In this document: positions 59,760 to 64,000 of the stretch, one piece after another
How positions within the stretch are numbered: position 1 is the stretch's first letter
Layout of the letters: each line of letters opens with the position of its first letter
Assembly: GCA_015039315.1 (NCBI GenBank)
Contig: WIDE01000053.1
Location: 94,429-158,428, forward strand
Direction of reading: 5' to 3'
From: Clavulina sp. PMI_390
Taxonomy: Eukaryota > Basidiomycota > Agaricomycetes > Cantharellales > Hydnaceae
Length of the DNA stretch: 64,000 nt
The notes under the pieces: model-generated
Told to the model about the DNA's origin: nothing
What the model saw: the letters and a program-made list of their open reading frames with translations, nothing else
The model's database searches: none
Program-made: the position numbers and the translations under genes

Positions 59760-59845
59760 TTAGCCTATTGCGTGCTGCATTTGAATCTAGAAGGTACATA
59801 ATACAAAAATTTTCGCAGCTTTATCTTGATGAATGTGAATTCGGA

Positions 59846-61423
59846 TCATGCGTCTGGGTTGGCCGAAGTGACCAACTTGCACACTTTCTCATCGACGTAC
59901 TCGTTTGCGCTCGTGTTCGTGTTAGATGGAATGAAGCCAGTTTGGCCCAAGACCCTAAAAGGAACGGAGGACAAATCAAAACAAGGCATCAGTTTCTGGG
60001 GTTGATCCAGCGTCAATAAGGGTAAATCATACTTGATTGTCTCATGGATCACGGACTGCCGGATTTCTCTGGTGTCGGCGGTATACTTGACAGTGCCCAG
60101 CCACGCCTTGATGTCTGCCTCGGGGTAACCGAACCGCTCCTTTATGAACTCAACGTTGGCGGCTGACCGCGCTTCTGCTGAGTCAAAGGCGCGAACGAAG
60201 CCCGTCAGGCGCTCGAGGAACGAGATGACTGCTTGGGTGGGGGCTCGATCCTGCGACGGATGTGCTGCGATCATCCAGGAAGGCCAGGGCGTTGGGACAG
60301 AGCCGATCTGCGGTAACAAATTAAGCAGGCTCGCGAACAAAATGAGTAACTAAGATACACTTACAAAGCGGACCTCTCCTCGGTCAGCCCATGGTTTGGT
60401 CGTAAACCTTGAGCGCCAATTATGAATGTCAATGAACCTGTTACTTGGAGTCTGCAAGCGAGGGAACGCCATACCATTCCCACATGTAAGCGGAAGTAGT
60501 ATCATCGTTCACGGATGTGTTGAGGCCATGGATATCATTGTTAACTGGTATACCGCTCGTTAATCCCTGTGAAAGCTGCAGGTAGTGACAATCGAGAGAC
60601 GCACTTTTGAATTCCATCTTCTTGACTAGGCCCGTTGAGGGATCAAGCCAGCCTATTATTTGAGTTATTCATCAGTGGGATGCGCCAAGGTATCTTAATC
60701 TAAAGTGGTCATATACAAACCTTGCTGAAGTGCCATCACATTGGCCATAGTATGAGAGCCACTATTTGCATTCATAATCGGTGAATTCATACTCATAATA
60801 GCAGATCTTGGAGACAAAGGGTCGTCACCTGCCAATCCTCGAGATGCCGATGGTGGTTCCTTCTAGTTGGGAGAGGTTCTCGTATTTGCTCTTGATTCCA
60901 GTCACGACCGCCCAATTCAGAGGGGTCATAACATAGCTCCCCACGAGCTTGTAGGATCCTTTTGAGGAGCCATTGATAATACCAGCGAGCAGAGGATCAG
61001 TCAGGGCGATGGCGACGTCGATCTCGTCGTTCACGAGACGGGAAATGACTTGGCCCGTGCCACCTAGTAGGATCAAGTGTGAGACGCTCATTCCTGCCTC
61101 ATATATTTCGGATAAAATGGTATTGCGCGTGGCTCACTTGGGCACTCCACTAGAGTGAACGTCTTGCCAGCGTCCTCGTCGGCAAGCTAGAGGATAGCAC
61201 AGAATTCAGTCCAAGATTTTGGATGTTGTGCCCAAATACCTCAAACCTGGAGAAGAGGAGAAGAGAAATGCTCTCTAATGAATCCGATACGAAGGACTCG
61301 TTCACTGGTCGCCTAAAGGTCCTGGACGCAAATGAGGTATCGAGCAACGGCCAGAGGTTTCAGCACGGCGATGTAGTTCGATCTCAGCGAGTCTTTCTTT
61401 CGAACTGAAAGGACACCCACCAT
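59846..61423 (-). CDS. Ca3427-like periplasmic-binding-protein-fold protein
   Basis: Ten coding exons (61423-61421, 61312-61247, 61186-61138, 61063-60829, 60761-60721, 60652-60605, 60544-60475, 60407-60365, 60307-60033, 59954-59846) give 312 aa. It starts MATSERVLRIGFIREHFSS; the first coding exon holds only ATG. Other blocks: GKTFTLVECPSGTGQVI, NDEIDVAIALTDPLLAGII, TPLNWAVVTGIKSKYENL, GTTIGISRIGSGSHTMA, YMWEWFTTKPWADRGEVRF and IGSVPTPWPSWMIAAHP. This is the fungal type-2 binding-protein fold related to NMT1/THI5-like and bacterial ABC-transporter binding proteins. There is no signal peptide, so it probably acts in the cytosol. The ligand is unknown. Ends 86 bp from the convergent helicase gene. 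Confidence 0.86.
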
Positions 61424-61785
61424 ATTAATTCCGTGCTATTATTTGCAAAGTGTACTCAGAGATCGGATCGGAGTCTCCACACGGAACCGTGACAAGTACG
61501 TGTGACGGACTCGGGGGTCGGCACGGCGGCTGAACTCGTCACTCTCTCGCGACTCCTCGGCTTGGGTTCGTTCACGTCCTCACCCAGTGTTAAGCCCAGG
61601 CTGATTGCCAGTAGCTCACTCCTACATACTGGACGCCCCATTGACAAGCCGCTTACGCGTGAATATCACGGAACCAACGTCACCATCCTTTCCTGCTCCA
61701 CTCACTAAGCGCGTTCATTCCAGCTGCACTTCTCTGGTTGTCACACCGCAAATAATCAAGCACTTGTATTCTATTCCCTAAAACT
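61424..61785. promoter_or_regulatory. Divergent promoter region, Ca3427-like gene / caleosin 1
   Basis: 362 bp upstream of both start codons. GACTCGGGGGTCGGCACGG and the surrounding GC-rich DNA show no motif I can name. Confidence 0.4.
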
Positions 61786-63037
61786 ATGGTTCTCCACACC
61801 CCCGCGCCCGAGCCTCGCACAATGCTGCAGAAAGTAACGCATACCTCTTGCAGTCTATCTTGTGACTTGGTCCATTGAGCTTCGATCCAGCACCTAGACT
61901 ACTTTGACCCAGATCACGATGATGTGTTCTCTCCATATGACACGTTTGTAGGATTCAGAGGTGGGTTTGTATTGGACGTCGCTTTCTCTATTCTGTCGAC
62001 TGACTGCATTATGGGCACAGACCTAGCTTGTATGTGATCCCGCATCGGGTACAGATCTCATCTCTGAATTATTTTCTTAGACCCTCGCTGGTCCGCAGCT
62101 ATTGCAGCCCTGCTTGTACATTTGGCACTCAGGTGTGGTATCCTTTTCTACCCACTCGGTGTTACCGAACTGACTTGAACTTTCCAGCTATAAGACATTA
62201 CCAAAGTACAAAGCTGCTGAGCAGCGTTTCACTCTCGCTACTTTTATTGCCTCCATCCCGCACAGGATATGGAGCTATATCCCTGACCCTCTCCTGAGGT
62301 AGGTACAATCTCGGCGTTTCGAGTAGGCACTTCCCTGACCACACTACCTCCAATCCCCAATCCATGCAGAATACATCTTGACAATATTGGAGGGATCGTT
62401 CATAAATCCGATCCCCAGATGTTCAACGATCAAGGAGAGTTTGACTCACAGAAATTTGAAAAAGTGCGAACAGCCCATCGTGTTTCCGTCTGCCATATTG
62501 ACCTGCTCTCTCGTTTTAGCTCTTCGAGTAAGGGATTTATTATTTTCTCTGGCAGCGGCGCTAACGTTCTCGACGTAGAATGTATTCTAGTGCGCCCAAC
62601 AGAGACTCGCTTACGCGCTCAGACGTTATGAGGATCTGGCGGAGTCAAAGATCTCTGTATGTACAACATGACGCATAGAGGAGATCTCCGGTCTGGCCTA
62701 AAACCTGACCATTTTCTGTCTCTAGGGGCCTCTTCCGCTACATCGGTGAAGGACTCAAATGGCTGGGCCGATGGTACACAGTCTCGCCGCGCTCTGGCTC
62801 TATGACTAAGGATGAGCTTCGCGGTTGTTACGACGTATGTCATGCGGTTTCTCCCCTATGACAAAGTAACTCCTCGATCTCGATCCCGACTTCTGATAAT
62901 CGGCTATTTAGGGCTCGATTCTATATTTGCTGGCGGAGCAGCGGACAGGCCAGGTTGGCTCGACAAAAACTGCCTCGAACCATGTAGCTCCCGCCGACGA
63001 AATGGCGCCACTGTTATCGTCAGATGTTTCAGAGTAA
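61786..63037 (+). CDS. Caleosin-family protein, copy 1
   Basis: Ten exons (61786-61833, 61891-61960, 62021-62029, 62081-62132, 62188-62298, 62370-62463, 62520-62527, 62591-62656, 62726-62834, 62912-63037) give 230 aa. Exons 3 and 7 are 9 and 8 nt. It starts MVLHTPAPEPRTMLQKHLDY. A single EF-hand loop DPDHDDVFSPYD is followed by TFVGFRDLAYPRWSAAIAAL, the membrane/oil-body hairpin region. IHLDNIGGIVHKSD and QKFEKLFDAPNRDSLTRSDV are the caleosin core, and MTKDELRGCYDGSILYLLAE the C-terminal block. Plant and fungal caleosins are Ca2+-binding haem peroxygenases on lipid droplets; the His in IHLD and VHKS could serve as haem ligands by analogy. The paralogue at 63488 has the same exon plan. Confidence 0.9.
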
Positions 63038-63487
63038 TCCAGTAGCTCAAGAGAGCAACTCAGTGCAGCGGTTCCAAATCTTGCCCGCGCCAACAACCCC
63101 CTACCTCCTAATTTTTTTTTCCAAGTTGACGCCATAGCATCAATCCGTCATATTAATTCGTACATAACATCCGGTGCGAAATCTCCGCCAAACAATTGCG
63201 AATGAAAGCTTCGAGAACAATAGAGGACCCAAATATAAGGGGTGCATAAATTGTTGCATGCTACGTCAGTTCAATTGAGATCCTGGGAGCCTGTGGAAAA
63301 TCGCGCCGTTTGCGTGTGCACCATTATCCCACCCCGTATCGCCTCGCACAATACAACAATCTCTCTATCACATGCAAGCGTTCCCCAGAAGTTCCCAGCG
63401 ACCCACTCAGTGGCTGCATCATAAAGCCTCGCGCGTCACTATCTCAACCACCACAACCCCTCTGAACTTGAACCCCACCTCTACACC
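63038..63487. other. Intergenic region between tandem caleosins
   Basis: 450 bp containing the 3' UTR of copy 1 and the promoter of copy 2. A TATAAG (63234-63239) and a C/T-rich stretch near 63360-63480 precede the start codon of copy 2. Confidence 0.45.
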
Positions 63488-64000
63488 ATGGTCCTGCACA
63501 CCCCAGCTCCCGAGCCTCGCACGACGCTCCAGAAGGTAAGAAATCAAGAGACTTGAGTGGCTCATCATAGCCTTGGAACTGATGTCGACGTCGATTGTAG
63601 CACCTCGACTATTTCGATAGTGATCATGACGACATCTTCTCTCCATACGATACCTACCTGGGATTCAGAGGTGAGGACAAACCTTCCAAATCGTGCTATA
63701 TTTACTGAAAATACAATCATCCCATTGTTAATCCAGACCTTGCCTGTAAGACTCGTGCCTGCAATCAATAAGTAGGCACACCTAGTGATGGGACACTATT
63801 TTCCTAGATCCTATCTGGTTCGCGGCCTTGGCAGCACTCTTCCTTCACTTAGGACTTAGGAACGATTCTTTGGCATCTTGTTCAACGCGCATTCGCCTGA
63901 TGCCCTTTATTTCATCTCTAGTTATTGGACACAACCAAAGTTTAACCCTACTGGCGAGAAGCTGGACCCTATCATCTTTATTATCACCCTTCCCAAAAGG
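63488..64000 (+). CDS. Caleosin-family protein, copy 2 (runs off the window)
   Basis: Exons read: 63488-63535 (48 nt), 63601-63670 (70 nt), 63737-63745 (9 nt), 63808-63859 (52 nt) and 63922 onward. The first four have exactly the lengths of copy 1. Start MVLHTPAPEPRTTLQKHLDY, EF-hand DSDHDDIFSPYD, hairpin YPIWFAALAALFLHLGLR, then YWTQPKFNPTGEKLDP. The donor after exon 4 should read GT but is GA (CTTAG|GAACGA, where copy 1 has CTCAG|GTGTGG). No in-phase GT donor lies nearby. Either the intron uses a rare GA-AG pair, the base is a sequencing error, or the copy is decaying. The rest is beyond base 64000. Confidence 0.75.

Overview
The window is nuclear DNA of a filamentous basidiomycete. Most genes are broken by many short introns (about 50-75 nt) with GTRNGY-type donors. 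The repertoire is fungal: a GH18 chitinase, Zn2Cys6 regulators, a fungal metallothionein, a basidiomycete 'macrofage activating glycoprotein'-type surface protein, caleosins and expanded F-box families. The style of the tandem F-box and GT18-like arrays suggests Agaricomycetes, perhaps Cantharellales (Rhizoctonia/Ceratobasidium). That placement is inference, not proof.

Layout. 1-1936: 5' part of an MFS anion:cation symporter (minus), cut by the window edge. 2912-4424: GPI-type secreted glycoprotein. 5321-7346: secreted GH18 chitinase with two C-terminal chitin-binding modules (minus). 8424-9793: a decayed duplicate of the 3' half of the glycoprotein gene, next to a ~220 bp dispersed repeat found again at 11177-11410. 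11949-14587: Zn2Cys6 transcription factor. 15809-17156 (minus): BMT5-like rRNA methyltransferase. 17589-18372 (minus): cyclophilin. 18777-21431: VTT/TMEM41-type membrane protein. 21432-25100: gene-poor leader region. 25101-31083: 1528-aa Zn2Cys6/Fungal_trans regulator. 32278-32677 (minus): 33-aa metallothionein built from tiny exons.

33862-47862 is an accessory block of six same-strand genes: three tandem GT18 (GnT-V-like) type II membrane proteins, then three tandem F-box proteins. Once the last intron is removed, each F-box protein ends in a perfect CX2CX6CX9CX2CX6C zinc cluster. A DNA-binding-type Zn2Cys6 module at the C-terminus of an F-box protein is, to my knowledge, not a described architecture, and it is the most interesting item here.

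48163-64000 is mostly housekeeping: a CobW/COG0523 metal chaperone, RPS20 (minus), COX12 (minus), a DDT/WHIM plus PHD chromatin protein sharing a 102-bp promoter with COX12, a DHX33/DHR2 helicase, a Ca3427-like binding-protein fold gene (minus) and two tandem caleosins, the second cut by the right edge and carrying a damaged splice donor. Several genes show unusual splicing: coding exons of 3, 5, 6, 8 and 9 nt, and two introns that fit only as GC-AG.

Gene models come from reading splice sites by eye. Every complete model gives an uninterrupted frame whose exon lengths sum to a multiple of three.
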